Origin: Notospermus geniculatus
Taxonomy: Eukaryota > Nemertea > Pilidiophora > Heteronemertea > Lineidae
NCBI GenBank assembly: GCA_002633025.1
Contig: NMRB01000988.1
Coordinates: forward strand, 44,059-108,058
DNA length: 64,000 bases
Reading direction: 5' to 3'
Position numbers and translations under genes: made by a program. The notes under the pieces are model-generated. The model saw only the letters and a list, made by a program, of their open reading frames with translations. It was not told the origin of the DNA and made no database searches. This document shows positions 1-10,611 of this stretch, one piece after another (within the stretch, counting starts at the first letter, position 1; each line of letters opens with the position of its first letter).

Positions 1-482
1 TCACACTGAGCTAGTTCTCAGTACGTTCTTGAAAATTTTGCCGAACGGGCTCAAACTGTGTGCGAACGGAGTGGACGTAGTGGCAACGTTTTACAGTCTT
101 TTTACGAACTTCATGGATGGGAAGGGTGCTCCAGTACATCGAAGCATTATTTGGCCAAGGGTACACGTTCTAGCCCGTTTTACGATTTTTTTAGGACGGG
201 GCAGGACGTTTTGAGAACGACTTCAGTGTGATGGGGGTATTACACGTTCGAGCCCGTTTTACGATTTTTTAGGGCGGAGCAGGACGTTTTGAGAACTACT
301 TCAGTGTGACAGGCCCTTAAAGGGCCGCGCTTTCGTCAACAACTGGTGTGACTTACTTCAGTGCGTCACACTGAAATAAAGACCTAGAGTAAAAAGTTGC
401 CATTACGTCCACTCCGTTCGCACACAGTTTGAGCCCGTTCGGCAACATTTTCAATAACGTACTGATAACTAGCTCAGTGTGA
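1..482. repeat. Cluster of TCACACTGA-ended MITE copies
   Basis: A 231-bp copy runs from the window edge to 231, with imperfect inverted ends beginning TCACACTGA and continuing GTTCTCA..ACGT. A right-end fragment follows at 243-309, and a deleted copy at 366-482 ends in AGTGTGA. The same element recurs at 50901-51140, 51659-52047, 52175-52259, 60517-60754 and 61184-61375. No coding capacity is seen. The class is unknown because no clear target duplication can be read here. Confidence 0.8.
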
Positions 483-577
483 TGGGGGCATTAGCAGTCA
501 AGCCAATTCATAATGTCTCGCCGATCACGGGAAATGCTTTGTTTGGAACCAACCTGGCGGGAAGTAAGAAAGGATTT

Positions 578-2673
578 TCAATTCCCCACATTGAGCGGGA
601 AAGAAGTATGAATTAGGCTTTTATACTTCATCCGATTCAACCGATCCGATCGTACTGCAAAACCCAGTTTCCATCGTTCGATTGCAGAATAAGGTGGAGA
701 CGGCTTTTGAACGTTCCCCTCTGCAGTCGGACAGGGTTTATGACCTACTACCGGCATATTCGCAAGTACATGTACACTGAAATTCTTACTTGCAAAAGCG
801 ACTGGGGTGTCTAACTGCCCATCATCCCTCTTCATCCGCAAAATCATTCGCTGTTTATTCGTCGACAACTCCAGAAAACAGGCCCTGTACGATCTTCGGT
901 AGGTTTTCCACGGCAGGACTCCAAGTTTCAGCAGTTCGCCGTCAGGGTGTATCTTTTGTTCTTCAGCGTCCACCATGCTTGGATACAATCCACACGGTAT
1001 GAACGACAGCGCCGGGTAAATTTCAAATTCCGACTTGGCGGAGCCGCTGACCATCAACTCGGAGTAAATTCTAACTTCGATATTATACTGTAGCCCTACT
1101 TTAAGTCGGGTTTCGTAAATACCGACGTCGTTTCTGGCGAAGGGGTCAAACACAGCCATTCGCAGGTCGATGGGAGAGCCATTGGCGTCATTGTATCGCC
1201 TCTTTACAATGTGGACATTTGCCGGTCTTGTGTTTTGGGGGTATTGCTGGGCCCAGGGCAACCAGGGCTTCCCACTCCTAAACCACACCCCGAATTCCTG
1301 TACGTTACTCCAGAAGGCCTTCTCGAAAAAACTATAACCAGGGTGTGCTGCGTGGAGACGGCTGCCCTGGAGAGGTGACGGGTCGTTCAGGTCAAGGAAG
1401 GGTTTGCCGAAGCTTCCACTAGCTTCGATCTTTATGATAAATTCTTTGCCTATTTCTGGGAAGTATCGTTTAAGGGGTGCTCGATGTATGGTGGGCATTG
1501 ATAGGGTACCGTTCGCTTTAAAGGCCGTAACTGCATCATCTGTGTTGACCAACAGGTGGATGTTGTGGCAGGCATCTTCTACCATGAGGTAAAAGTAGAG
1601 GTTATTCCAGATTTTCTTGTCCACTTGATTGATACGTCCCGCTCGTAAGTTAAAGCGATGGTCATAATCGTCAAGTTGGACGTATCCGAGGCGCCTGGTT
1701 CTCATGTAATAGTCATTCAGATCTGAAAAGGTGAAAAGGTCGTCAGAAAAATAAGCAGGATTGGGGATTTGCGTCACAACACCGTGAGTTATGTCACCGC
1801 CTGGTGGCAGCACTGTCTAAATATTTAATGCCTGGGGCGCCATCTTTAATACGGTGATCCCTTACAAGTACTCTCTTTGGCATACACAGGTTGAGATCTT
1901 CTACTCCGATTCTGTATTCCTAAAATTCTGAATTTTCAAGTCGGGATCAAGCCTACTTTTTCATTCACCTCTGGGATCTCTTCTACATAGCGCCTGAGGA
2001 AGACCCCGATTAGGGTCGAAAATTTGCGAAATATTCGGAGACGACTTTCCGATTTATCGTATACTGTGTGTCTTTTTGTGCTGTTTTTTGATATCTTTTT
2101 CTGGAGGATTCATTTTTTTCGAGTGAGTAGTGCTTTGGAGGATAACCTCGTTTTTTATGACGTAGTTCACAAAAAGGGGATCCTCTGGTGTCTGAGTCGA
2201 GGGTCGAATTGTAATCTTAACCTCCCTACTATCTAATAACAGGCATCGATACTAAGTCACTAGAAAGTCATCCATACCAACTGGAACATATCTGCCCCCT
2301 GCGTCCTCAGATTTGGTCAACCAGATTTCCTTCGGTTTGATTGGAGATGTTACAACCACACTGACCGAGGCCGGTTGTCCTGTCACCGCCTTGTCTTTCC
2401 TGACGCTCTTGATATCCGGCAGTTTAACCGGTCTGTCACACATCCCAGCCTGGCCAACCTGAAAATTAATGTTCACGTTAAGCTCACGTACTGTTTATTG
2501 TCACGTTTGATCATAAAGCCAAGCCCTGGACCATATTGGTTCCCGAAGCCACCGCTTGGGTTAGCCCTAGCGGCGGCTTCGAGTACCAAAATGACCCTGG
2601 ACGACCGAGGTGTTAAAACAGTATTATTAGCGTTATCAATGAAAAACCCGCATGACTTTTTATCTTGAGGGCC
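578..2673 (-). CDS. Spliced protein gene, 3' part; product not recognised
   Basis: The last exon (578-1812) holds 411 open codons ending at a TGA at 578, by far the longest frame in the window. It has no ATG at its head: a stop lies two codons upstream, and an acceptor (ttagacag) sits at 1813. A donor gtatgg at 2277 closes an upstream exon 2278-2458, and removing the 465-nt intron keeps the frame (phase 1). Further upstream 2488-2673 is open in a frame that joins only if 29 nt (2459-2487, GTGAGC...TTTTCAG) is removed. The true 5' end was not found. The protein has no obvious membrane segment in the 411-residue part. A stretch near residue 315 (SYRACFLEL) weakly recalls a cysteine-containing segment of cartilage intermediate layer proteins. 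That is a memory-based hint only. Coding status is fairly sure; function is unknown. Confidence 0.7.
1990..2032. repeat. Repeat fragment inside the intron of the minus-strand gene
   Basis: The segment reading gaggaagacccc..gggtcgaaaatttgc is the reverse complement of the arm of the palindrome at 16462-16657. It is a short relic of a dispersed element lying in the 1813-2277 intron. Confidence 0.5.
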
Positions 2674-2749
2674 TTATTCTGCTCTTTTCACTTGTACAAT
2701 GTTATGTGTTGATGTTCTGTAGTCCCGCGATGATCCGAATGATTCAGTT

Positions 2750-3015
2750 CACACTATTCTCAGAAGATGACCAATAGGCGCCACTAGCACATATTGGAAC
2801 TAGCGTTCAAACTGGCAACGTTTCTCGGGCCAATCAGTGACACGCTCTCAGGACCACTTTGCATGCTTTGGGGGCCATAGCGAGGGAAGATGATCAGTGC
2901 GGCCTGCATGCCACTCGACATGCGCAACGTGTTTCAGCCAATCAACACATGTCTTACAGCGGCTTCGGCTCAGGCGTCATAGCGCCGTCTTTTGGCAGGC
3001 GCCGATCCAGAGGGG
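2750..3015 (+). repeat. Dispersed repeat, copy related to 52370-52640
   Basis: This matches 52370-52640 and 61385-61640 over blocks such as gatgaccaataggcg, gtgtttcagccaatcaac and gcgccgtcttttgg. It contains several CCAAT/ATTGG boxes. No open frame is shared among the copies, so it is treated as a non-coding interspersed repeat. Confidence 0.6.
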
Positions 3016-3039
3016 CGCTCCGGGCACTCGCCTCCCTTT

Positions 3040-3190
3040 TGGGTCTGTAAATTTGACCATGAAATTCTGAAATTGGGGGCAAATCATAGAAATTCACCGC
3101 AGATTTCAATGTTTCTAGCACAGGGTGCCCCATCTTTTCCCAAATCCTGGATTTGGTGACATATGTACTTCATTTTTTCTGCAAACAATG
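3040..3190 (-). repeat. Fragment of the GGGGCGGATCC hAT-like element
   Basis: Read on the minus strand this matches the left end of the elements at 18989 and 22885: a ggatttgggaaaag block, then ctagaaacattgaaatctgcgg. The terminal bases are lost. Confidence 0.5.
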
Positions 3191-3501
3191 CCAGCGTTTG
3201 GTGCAGTACAACATAATTTGACATGGAATTAACCGCTGAGGCCGAGCGTACGTGTCATGCAAAAAAGTCAAAAACGTTAATTTTGAACGACCGTGTGAAA
3301 CTGACCTACACAATGTCAGATTCAATTGGGAGATAATAGGCTTGATGACTTATTTCAAATGTCACTAGGCCTACTCTCCTCCACGATGATAATTATAGAC
3401 AAAATCGAGGGTAATTTAGGCCGTAGTTTATGATAAGACCCCCGACCATCACACAAACATTTTCGTAAAAATACGGCTGCGGCTAGGAGCCGGTTGCACC
3501 T

Positions 3502-3918
3502 CCAGCTATGCTCAAAGTTAAAGCGAATGGCTCGCGGGGTTTGTTGTGGCGCCATGAAAGTTGGTCCTCGACATCAAGCACCATTTTGAGAAAAAGGCAA
3601 AAGAAGGATTTTAGTTTAATGGGAAATACATTAGACAGTCAAACTTCGGAGGCGTATTCTGCAAAATCTGCCGCTTCAAAATCAATGGGAATAGTACAAA
3701 ATGTGCATCTTGACCGACTTGAATTTGAAAACATCATTAACCCATTTTAACAAATTTTTAATGGAACCTCGTCCCCAGTGTTTACGTTCGCATATTTGTA
3801 CAGGTGTTGCATATGGCTGGAGCACGGCTTGGCCTGGAGGCTAGGTTCATTCTCTGTGGAAGGTACCACCAAAAATCTAAACAAACCCCGCGAGCCATTC
3901 GCTTTAAATTTGAGGTTG
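3502..3918. repeat. Inverted repeat, about 40-bp arms, 335-bp spacer
   Basis: The arms at about 3507-3545 and 3880-3918 share the word aaagcgaatggctcgcgggg in opposite orientation. Open frames in the region (80 aa plus, 138 aa minus) cross the arms and look like chance. Confidence 0.6.
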
Positions 3919-3989
3919 ACCTCAACTAAGTAATATGATTTGCCATTACAATTTGAGGTAGAGAACGACTTGAGCTTGAGCACCGGGCC

Positions 3990-4487
3990 TAAAGGGCTCC
4001 GCACACTAGCGATTTTTTCGAGCGATTTTGTAGGCGACCGGCCTTTCGACCACAGAAGCGACTGAACATTTTTCAGATTTTTTAGTTTTTGTTGACTTGT
4101 TTGCGACAAATACTTCTTTGGAAGATCAGTGATGTCGTGGATGACATCATTGATCGACCGCAAAGGTAATTACGGCAGGCGACGTAGTAGTCGCATCGGT
4201 AGTCGCCCCCATTTTAGTCGCCAGTGTGCGGAGCCCTTTAAGGGCTCCGCACACTGGCGACTAAAATAGGGGCGACTACCGATGCGACTACTACGTCGCC
4301 TGCAATAATTACCTTTAAGGTCGACCAGTGATATTATCCACGACATCACTGATCTTCCAAATAAACATTTGTCGCAAACGAGTCAACAAAAACTAAAAAA
4401 AATAAAAATATGTTCAGTCGCCTCTGTGGTCGCAAGGGCGGTCGCCTAGAAAATCGCTCGAAAAATCGCCACCCTGCGGTGCCCTTT
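3990..4487. mobile_element. Head-to-head dimer of an AGGGCTCCGCACACT MITE
   Basis: Two copies of a roughly 248-bp MITE lie as mirror images. The first spans 3990-4237 and the second 4242-4486, meeting at TTAA (4238-4241). Each copy ends with AGGGCTCCGCACACTGGCGA or a diverged form of it. The outer flanks are TAAA and TTTA, consistent with decayed TTAA targets. The pair makes one long fold-back of about 245-bp arms. Confidence 0.8.
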
Positions 4488-4498
4488 AGAATCCATTG

Positions 4499-4576
4499 CG
4501 AGCGGTGCGATGCCGCAACTATTGTTTGTTTCAGCGGCGTTGGTCATGGACAAATGATGCGGCATCGCACCGCTCG
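4499..4576. repeat. Hairpin with 19-bp perfect stem
   Basis: CGAGCGGTGCGATGCCGCA at 4499-4517 is repeated in inverse at 4558-4576 with a 40-nt loop. It abuts the preceding MITE dimer. Confidence 0.7.
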
Positions 4577-4599
4577 AGATTCGCGTGAATAGATTATTA

Positions 4600-5270
4600 A
4601 CCTAGATTTGAAGAGTCCGATGTGAAAGGACCAAGTGACTGCATGAGCTGCTCCTTGAGTTCCGCCCAGAACCGTTAAAAGAAGAGAGACCAGGGTATCG
4701 TAATGATGTGAAGTGCTTTGAACTTTACAGCAGAGAAAAGGATTACAACAAATTCACATTATCAACACGTATATTTGTTGTTGTTTTTTCGTGTAACTGC
4801 GTTTCTTGAATTGCAAACGGAAAAAAGTACGATCTTCTGGAAATTCAAACGAAAAAACACAACTTTTCTAGAAATTCACTGAAAACACTTGAAGCATCTT
4901 TTAAAAACACTAAAGAAATGCCTTTTTGCAGTTGGCAATTTTCTATCTTCACAAACTACACCGTATTAATACCTGGAAGTTTGTCAAAAACGGATACCGG
5001 GAAGAAAAATCTTACCTTTATTCCTATGGCGAGAACCATAGACAGAACAGAGAAAAATATTCGCAACTCCATCGTGCTGGCATAGATACAGACAATGGTC
5101 AAAACAACTAAGTTGTCCAACTTTTAGTCAAAATGTAGGGCAGCTAATCAGCGAATTGGTCTATCAGAGAATGATTGCAACATGCAATATAAAATCAAAT
5201 GTAATTTACCCATTTAGCCTGAGTCTTTTATCGGGCAATTTTCTCATTTTTTGTTTCGTCATAACAGACA
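4600..5270. other. AT-rich stretch without recognised feature
   Basis: There are simple A/T-rich runs and a near-repeat of the words gaaattca and aaaaacac around 4830-4915. No supported gene or mobile element was seen. Confidence 0.5.
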
Positions 5271-5274
5271 CGCC

Positions 5275-5472
5275 GGGCAGTTTCTAACGTCTGGCGACCC
5301 AACCTTCCAAGGGACACTCCTAAAGAGCCTTCACAAGCACCGACCCAGCGGATCCCGCATCGATCTTCACCAACAAGGGTTGCATCGCTCTATCACCATG
5401 CGTCGCCACGATGCAAAAGGCTTCGGCGCTAAATTATCCGGCTCTTGTAGAAGCTGGCGAAATATTGTGTAA
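5275..5472 (+). CDS. Candidate exon, weak
   Basis: A pyrimidine-rich tract ends in ataacag just before 5275. Two frames stay open for about 55-65 codons after it, which limits the value of either. The frame ending at a TAA at 5470-5472 contains a run HAGQFLTSGDPTFQG. No family was recognised. It could belong with the next candidate at 5581 or be chance. Confidence 0.2.
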   Translation, partial: GQFLTSGDPTFQGTLLKSLHKHRPSGSRIDLHQQGLHRSITMRRHDAKGFGAKLSGSCRSWRNIV

Positions 5473-5580
5473 CCTTGCATAGAATTACATACATGTAATA
5501 CTTTATTCTCCAAGGACATGGTACATTACTTTAGGAATTAATTAATGTAAAATTATAATTTTTTTGTTTTTGTTTGTTAC

Positions 5581-5650
5581 AGGTGAGGATATCAAATACG
5601 AGTCGACGGCGGAAACATTCAGGTGGAAAAGATACGCAGAAATACAGGAA
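5581..5650 (+). CDS. Candidate short internal exon, weak
   Basis: A strong acceptor (long T tract ending in gttacag) precedes 5581. One frame then reads EDIKYESTAETFRWKRYAEI before a possible donor gtaata near 5650. The frame stops soon after if unspliced. The composition is protein-like but no family was recognised. It lies 640 bp upstream of the DEG/ENaC start and could be unrelated. Confidence 0.25.
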
Positions 5651-6288
5651 GTAATACACCTGTGGTGATACAATTTAATTCGGATAAGCGTATCATAAAA
5701 ATCCTGCTTTACAAAACACGGCGTGTCCTCATGCTTTTTTCTGCGAGAGTGAGCATTGCATCAAAAATTGTTATACCTGTGACGTCACGGATGGCAGATC
5801 ACGTGACCCAACGCCGCGGCTGGGAAGTTTTGTTCAGGCTTCGAGCGCAGCGTCTTCTTGAGAAATCGCACATCTGTGGAAAGATACATAGTTAATGGTG
5901 CAACACGCGAGTGTTTCGATGGATTATCCACTTTTTCGATTTTTTACACTCCCACAAACTCTTGGATGGTGAGGGGACAATAAGTCACCATCGCCTCGGC
6001 GTTTGGTGTCGCCGACCGTAGCCAATCGGTTTTCACTTTTACGGAATGGAATAAAAAGGCCTAAATATTGATTCGAATCAGTGCCTTCATATGTGTTCTG
6101 GGACATAACCTGCCGACAAAGTGCAATGACATTACCCATCGCCCATTCGATTTGAACGCAGAAAGCGGACCACAGTTCTTTCGATTTCGCATGTTGGACG
6201 TTGCTTGCTGAGTGGAATTTCATTCGCGGGAAAATCTCTTGGATAAAAGTGTTCTTATTTTGGAATTTCCTAATCGAAATCATCCACC

Positions 6289-6491
6289 ATGGGTGAAAAA
6301 ATGAAGGAATACCTCGAGTGTACTCCAAATCATACTTATAACTCGACGAACAATTCTTCCAGTGTGGCGACTACCTATCGTTCGGAAAAGAAACAGCGGA
6401 CGTGGTGTGATGTGTTTTATGAATTCACACAGAACACCACCTTCCATGGGATACGTTACGTCACAGAGAAGAGGACGTTCATGACAAGAAG
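6289..6491 (+). CDS. DEG/ENaC-family sodium channel, first coding exon
   Basis: The exon encodes 67 residues plus two bases of the next codon. The start lies in a near-ideal context (ccaccATGg). Residues 1-36 are polar, rich in Asn, Ser and Thr, as expected for a cytoplasmic leader. Residues 39-58 (WCDVFYEFTQNTTFHGIRYV) match the segment that precedes the first membrane helix in degenerin/epithelial sodium channels, acid-sensing channels and FMRFamide-gated channels. His53-Gly54 is the conserved HG gating motif of that family. The frame then meets AAG|GTAGAC, a good phase-2 donor, exactly where membrane helix 1 should start in the next exon. The later exons (helix 1, cysteine-rich ectodomain, helix 2) were not found in this window. 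The gene may continue across large repeat-filled introns or be a broken copy. A TATA-like ggataaaag lies at about 6241-6249. Confidence 0.72.
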
Positions 6492-6862
6492 GTAGACCCA
6501 TTCCTATTCTTAATCTATCATATCCCGAAACCCCGAGTAAAAAAACGAACGGGTTTTCGCAACCGCCCGGTTCGAGCAACGACAACGCTCACCTATTGTT
6601 CGGGCAAACTCGGGCAATAGAAAACTGTGAGCTAAATGTTGTCGTAGGTCCAGGGCGATTGCGACAACCCCCTTCCAGTACTACCTGTAACATTCGCCTT
6701 CTGTTCACCAGCTTGCTCGCCTTTTTTGCAGATTTTTTAAAATGGAAGACGGGACAATAATCGTTCAAGTAAAAAATGCTTCTCCCCAGAGAAGATAGTA
6801 AATAGGCCGTTAATTTTTTTTCCAAAAAAAAATCAATTACGTTTTCTTGAGAAAAGGCTTTT

Positions 6863-7014
6863 CTTTTCGACTAAACAATGGCTGATATTCATAAAAGCTA
6901 GCAAATGCTTTTACTTCAGGTTTTGTAGTACATTTACATGGGACACTGCCGTGAAAATCTTAAGTAAAAGCATTTGCTAACTTTTACGAATACTAGCCAT
7001 TGATCGTCGAAAAG
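6863..7014. mobile_element. Palindromic MITE, about 52-bp arms
   Basis: The arms at 6863-6915 and 6963-7014 are inverted copies sharing agtaaaagcatttgcta and cgactnaacaatggct with a few mismatches. A related relic lies at 26064-26190. No target duplication is certain. Confidence 0.75.
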
Positions 7015-7029
7015 CACATGAAATGTGAC

Positions 7030-8160
7030 ATATAAGCATCTGTAAAACAACAAGGCAGGGAAATGCCCCAAAGCAATTCATACCTACATTGTGTAACTAT
7101 TTATGAGTTACTGTATTTGAAATGGAAAGCAGTATGATACTCGAAACCATAATTAAAATCTAAATTGAATTGGAGATTTACAATTAGATAATTGCAAATT
7201 GGATATAATGGCAGCAAATATTCTTTTATTCTAATCTTGTGAATCATAGACGTCAAAGATGAAAGGAATTCTTATGAAATTTTTGGCTAAAATCAAAGGC
7301 GGCATAAAACACGGAATCTACAAACAGCACAAAATGACGTCATGAAGGACGTTCTACAGACAGTTATTCAGATTATGCCGTTCTCGTTTTTTTTCGCAAT
7401 TGGGGAATGGGGGGTTAAGAAATGCACTTGTGTGCACGTGTACGAGTTCAAGAACAGGTCAATACACGCCTATGCAGTTGGTTTTGACATTTCTTAACCG
7501 ATTAGTGCACGGAGTGGAAAATATTTTGTTATTTCTCCCACTGTTTGTTTCAAACAACACAGCTTCCTCTCCGGGAAGAAGTAGCATTAATGAGCCCTGG
7601 TCTGTCAGAGGTCTTTACACGGTTCATTGGTAGACTCGTGTCCTAATGCTCCTCAAGGGAAATACATGTACAACATATTCCTTACCATTCTTGTTCAAAA
7701 ACGAACATAAAACAAAGAATATGAGACATGTATACGCTACAGGAATCCTTGCCTCCATATCTAGCCTACTGGCCACACGCAAAATTATGTGCATTTAGGA
7801 TCAGAGGTCAGTCTCGAACTGAAAACGAGACGCGGACTTCTAAACGAGGCTCTGCGTGTTGAAAAATGGAAGTGCGCCGAATGTTTCCTGAAATGTTCGT
7901 TGACGGTTGCCGCCGCTTTCGATACCCCACCTATCCACCGAAATTTAACAACAAATTCATAAAACAAACAACCCAAAAATGCAATAAACAAACAACGAAA
8001 CATGTGTGATATGTAAATTTTGCGACGGAGAACACTTTGATCAATCGGATCAGACTCATTTTTCGTATTGTTCGCAGTTTGAAATAACAGCTGTTTTTTC
8101 TTCGCGACCAACGACCCGTTATTATCACCGTAGGGAACATACTAAATCAAACCATCTGTT
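7030..8160. other. No recognised feature
   Basis: AT-rich single-copy-looking DNA. Open frames of up to 108 codons on the minus strand (7785-8111) show no recognisable domain and no coherent splice structure. DEG/ENaC exon 2 was looked for here and not seen. Confidence 0.4.
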
Positions 8161-8164
8161 TTCA

Positions 8165-8181
8165 TTGGGGGGGGGGGGGGN
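8165..8181. other. Poly-G tract ending in an assembly n
   Basis: A run of G from about 8167 to 8180 is followed by a single n at 8181, probably a sequencing failure or contig seam. Confidence 0.8.
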
Positions 8182-8229
8182 GAAGAAAAGTAGAATGATA
8201 ATAATACTGGTATGAATTTCCATGACGTG

Positions 8230-8840
8230 TGGAAATATTCTGTGCATCTACATGTATTTACTCCTGTTATTGTGGAAAACATGGCACATGCTTTCTGACA
8301 CACATGTCAATGGACCACAATACGATAAACCTCCATGGATGCATGCATTGTACACTGTGCATGCAACGCAACTATAAATGCATGAATTACAGCCCGTCTG
8401 CAGATTTTTCAGTTTTCAATAGGGCCTATTCGTACATGTATGTTACTGGTAGCCTACACACTCACAATGCGTGTACACCGGTACCGGTACGTGTATATTG
8501 GGCGAATGGGGACATTCATTCTATACTGCACAAATGGGGACGCACATGAAGTCCAATTTTATGTACAAGTCGGCCTCCGTGGCTGTGTGTCCCCATCGGT
8601 CCGAATACTGACATGGCCGCCACAAATCGACTAACCGTGGACATTACGTAGGCCTATGTATTCAAGCGGGGTCATTACCTGCAAACTACCACCCGTATTG
8701 TTTCTGCATGACGTGTGGTGTCATTTGGGGACAACCCCAGTGTACATCTCGATGTACACACCATTCAATGCATAGCGTCTGCACACACACAGTGATGACA
8801 GTACTCAACTGAAACATACATGTACAACATTTGAATGGCA
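8230..8840. other. No gene recognised; tacatgta/gtacat-rich stretch
   Basis: The stretch contains repeated short palindromes (acatgta, ggtaccggtacc-like around 8478-8492). The open frames are short and cysteine- and tyrosine-rich because of tgtac words, not because of coding. Confidence 0.4.
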
Positions 8841-8844
8841 TAAA

Positions 8845-8912
8845 CCTTTTAGCTTTAGTTTAAACTTTTAGCTTTAGCATAAACGTTTTAGCTTTAGCTT
8901 TTCACTAAAGCC
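8845..8912. repeat. Short tandem array, unit about ttttagctttag
   Basis: The words ttttagctttag and cataaacg repeat four times over 65 bp just left of the large fold-back. Confidence 0.6.
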
Positions 8913-8918
8913 CATTCA

Positions 8919-9771
8919 CGCGGTTGAATTTCTGATACACAGCGTACGCTACCGTGGCTGGAAAGTATCATATTTATTTTTTTTCTGAATATTTATTTTT
9001 TTTCTAAATTATTATTTTTCATTCTAAATTCGATTTTTTCAATTTCCGCCGCATGGCGAAAATTATTTCCACCATGCCCATAATTATTTCCGCCACCTGG
9101 CGAAAATTATTTCCACCATGCCCATAATTATTTCCGCCACCTGGCGAAAATTATTTCCACCTCGCCCATAATTATTTCCGCCGCCTGGCGAAAATTATTT
9201 TCGCCGTGCCCATAATTATTTCCGCCACGTGGCGAAAATTATTTCCGCCCTGCCCATAATTATTTCCATCGCCTGGCGAAAATTATTTCCACCTCGCCCA
9301 TAATTATTTCCTTGACATTCATTTCCTCAACCAATGGGCGGTAAGTAATTTCCGTCAGGCGGTGGAAATAATTATGGGCGAGGTGGTAATAATTTTCGCC
9401 AGGCGGTGGAAATAATTATGGGCACGGCGGAAATAATTTTCGCCACGTGGCGGAAATAATTATGGGCACGGCGGAAATAATTTTCGCCACGCGGCGGAAA
9501 TAATTATGGGCACGGCGGAAATAATTTTCGCCACGCGGCGGAAATAATTATGGGCACGGCGGAAATAATTTTCGCCACGCGGAGGAAATAATTATGGGCA
9601 CGGTGGGAATAATTATGGGCATGGTGGAAATAATTTTCGCCATGCGGCGGATATTGAAAAAATCGAATTTAGAATGAAAAATAATAATTTAGAAAAATAA
9701 ATAAATATTTAGAAAAAAAATAAATATGATACTTTCCAGCCACGGTAGTACGCTGTTCAGAAAATTTAACC
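8919..9771. mobile_element. Large fold-back element with 44-bp tandem repeats in both arms
   Basis: The left arm starts with unique sequence (cagcgtac..taccgtggctgg), then an A/T tract, then about six tandem 44-bp units (9046-9310) built from ggcgaaaattatttcc and cccataattatttccgcc. After a loop near 9311-9345, about seven inverted units (9346-9655), the inverse A/T tract and the inverse unique end (9738-9771) follow. The whole can fold into a stem of roughly 400 bp. It has no coding capacity. The organisation is that of Foldback (FB/Galileo-like) elements, but family membership is inferred from structure only. Confidence 0.85.
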
Positions 9772-10137
9772 ACAAATCTGATGGAATACAGGCTGAACGC
9801 GGCAGGGAATCCTCTCGGCTTACACGTATACAATGTTCATAATACTGCTTTCCCCTGAAATCTTCACCTTTCATTACCATTATCTCTCCTTGTTCTCTGT
9901 TTGATGTGCTTCAAAACAGTTTCATACACCAGGAAATTATTCCTCGTGACTACCAACACCTGACGCCGAGAACACGAGACGTATGCATTTCCTTATCAGC
10001 GGTAGCATTGTCAAAGATGAAACCATCCTTCATTCAAATGAAACGACATACTACATCCCACACCGTATCACCTTCCGATGAGGAACGCACTTAGGTATTT
10101 CATACCAACTTTGCTAATTCTCAACCACTATTCACAT

Positions 10138-10611
10138 GAGTTGCGCTTCCACTACAAAAAAAGCCGGTATTTGTCCGCTCTTATTCTGCTTCCATTACAG
10201 AATAGCCGTGTTTAATAAGTCCGGTTCTGTTAAGTGCGGATCTATTTAGTTCGAGTTGCGCTTCCACTACAAAAAAGCCGGTATTTGTCCGCTCTTATTC
10301 TGCTTCCATTACAGAATTGCCGGGTTTAAAAAGTCCGGTTCTATTAAGTGCGGATCTATTTAGTTCGGATAGCATAGCCGATCATACTCCGAATCTAGAT
10401 GCGGATAAATTTTGTAGTGGAATGGCAATAACACCGGATCTATTTGTAGTATTATGCTCGGCTACAGGTGGCTCCACGGTCGCTTGCGACTGTGCATGAT
10501 CCTATCCAAACTAAATAGATCCGCACTTAATAGAACCGGACTTATTAAACCCGGCAATTCTGTAATGGAAGCAGAACAAGAGCGGCTTTTTTTTGTAGTG
10601 GAAGCGCAACT
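10138..10611. mobile_element. MITE with a tandemly duplicated left end
   Basis: The ends read GTTGCGCTTCCACTAC and its inverse (10595-10611). The 115-bp left-end segment occurs twice in direct order (10138-10253 and 10253-10367) and once inverted on the right (10505-10611). The arms share ccggtt..ttaagtgcggatctatttagt. Confidence 0.8.

Noticed and set aside
3747-4163. 138-codon minus open frame
   Set aside because: Runs through two inverted-repeat elements, so the openness is repeat-derived.
7785-8111. Minus frame with a hydrophobic stretch as a possible channel exon
   Set aside because: Wrong strand for the DEG/ENaC exon at 6289 and lacks family residues.
9046-9655. Simple satellite array
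   Set aside because: The units invert at a central loop and have unique paired ends, so it is a fold-back element and not a plain satellite.
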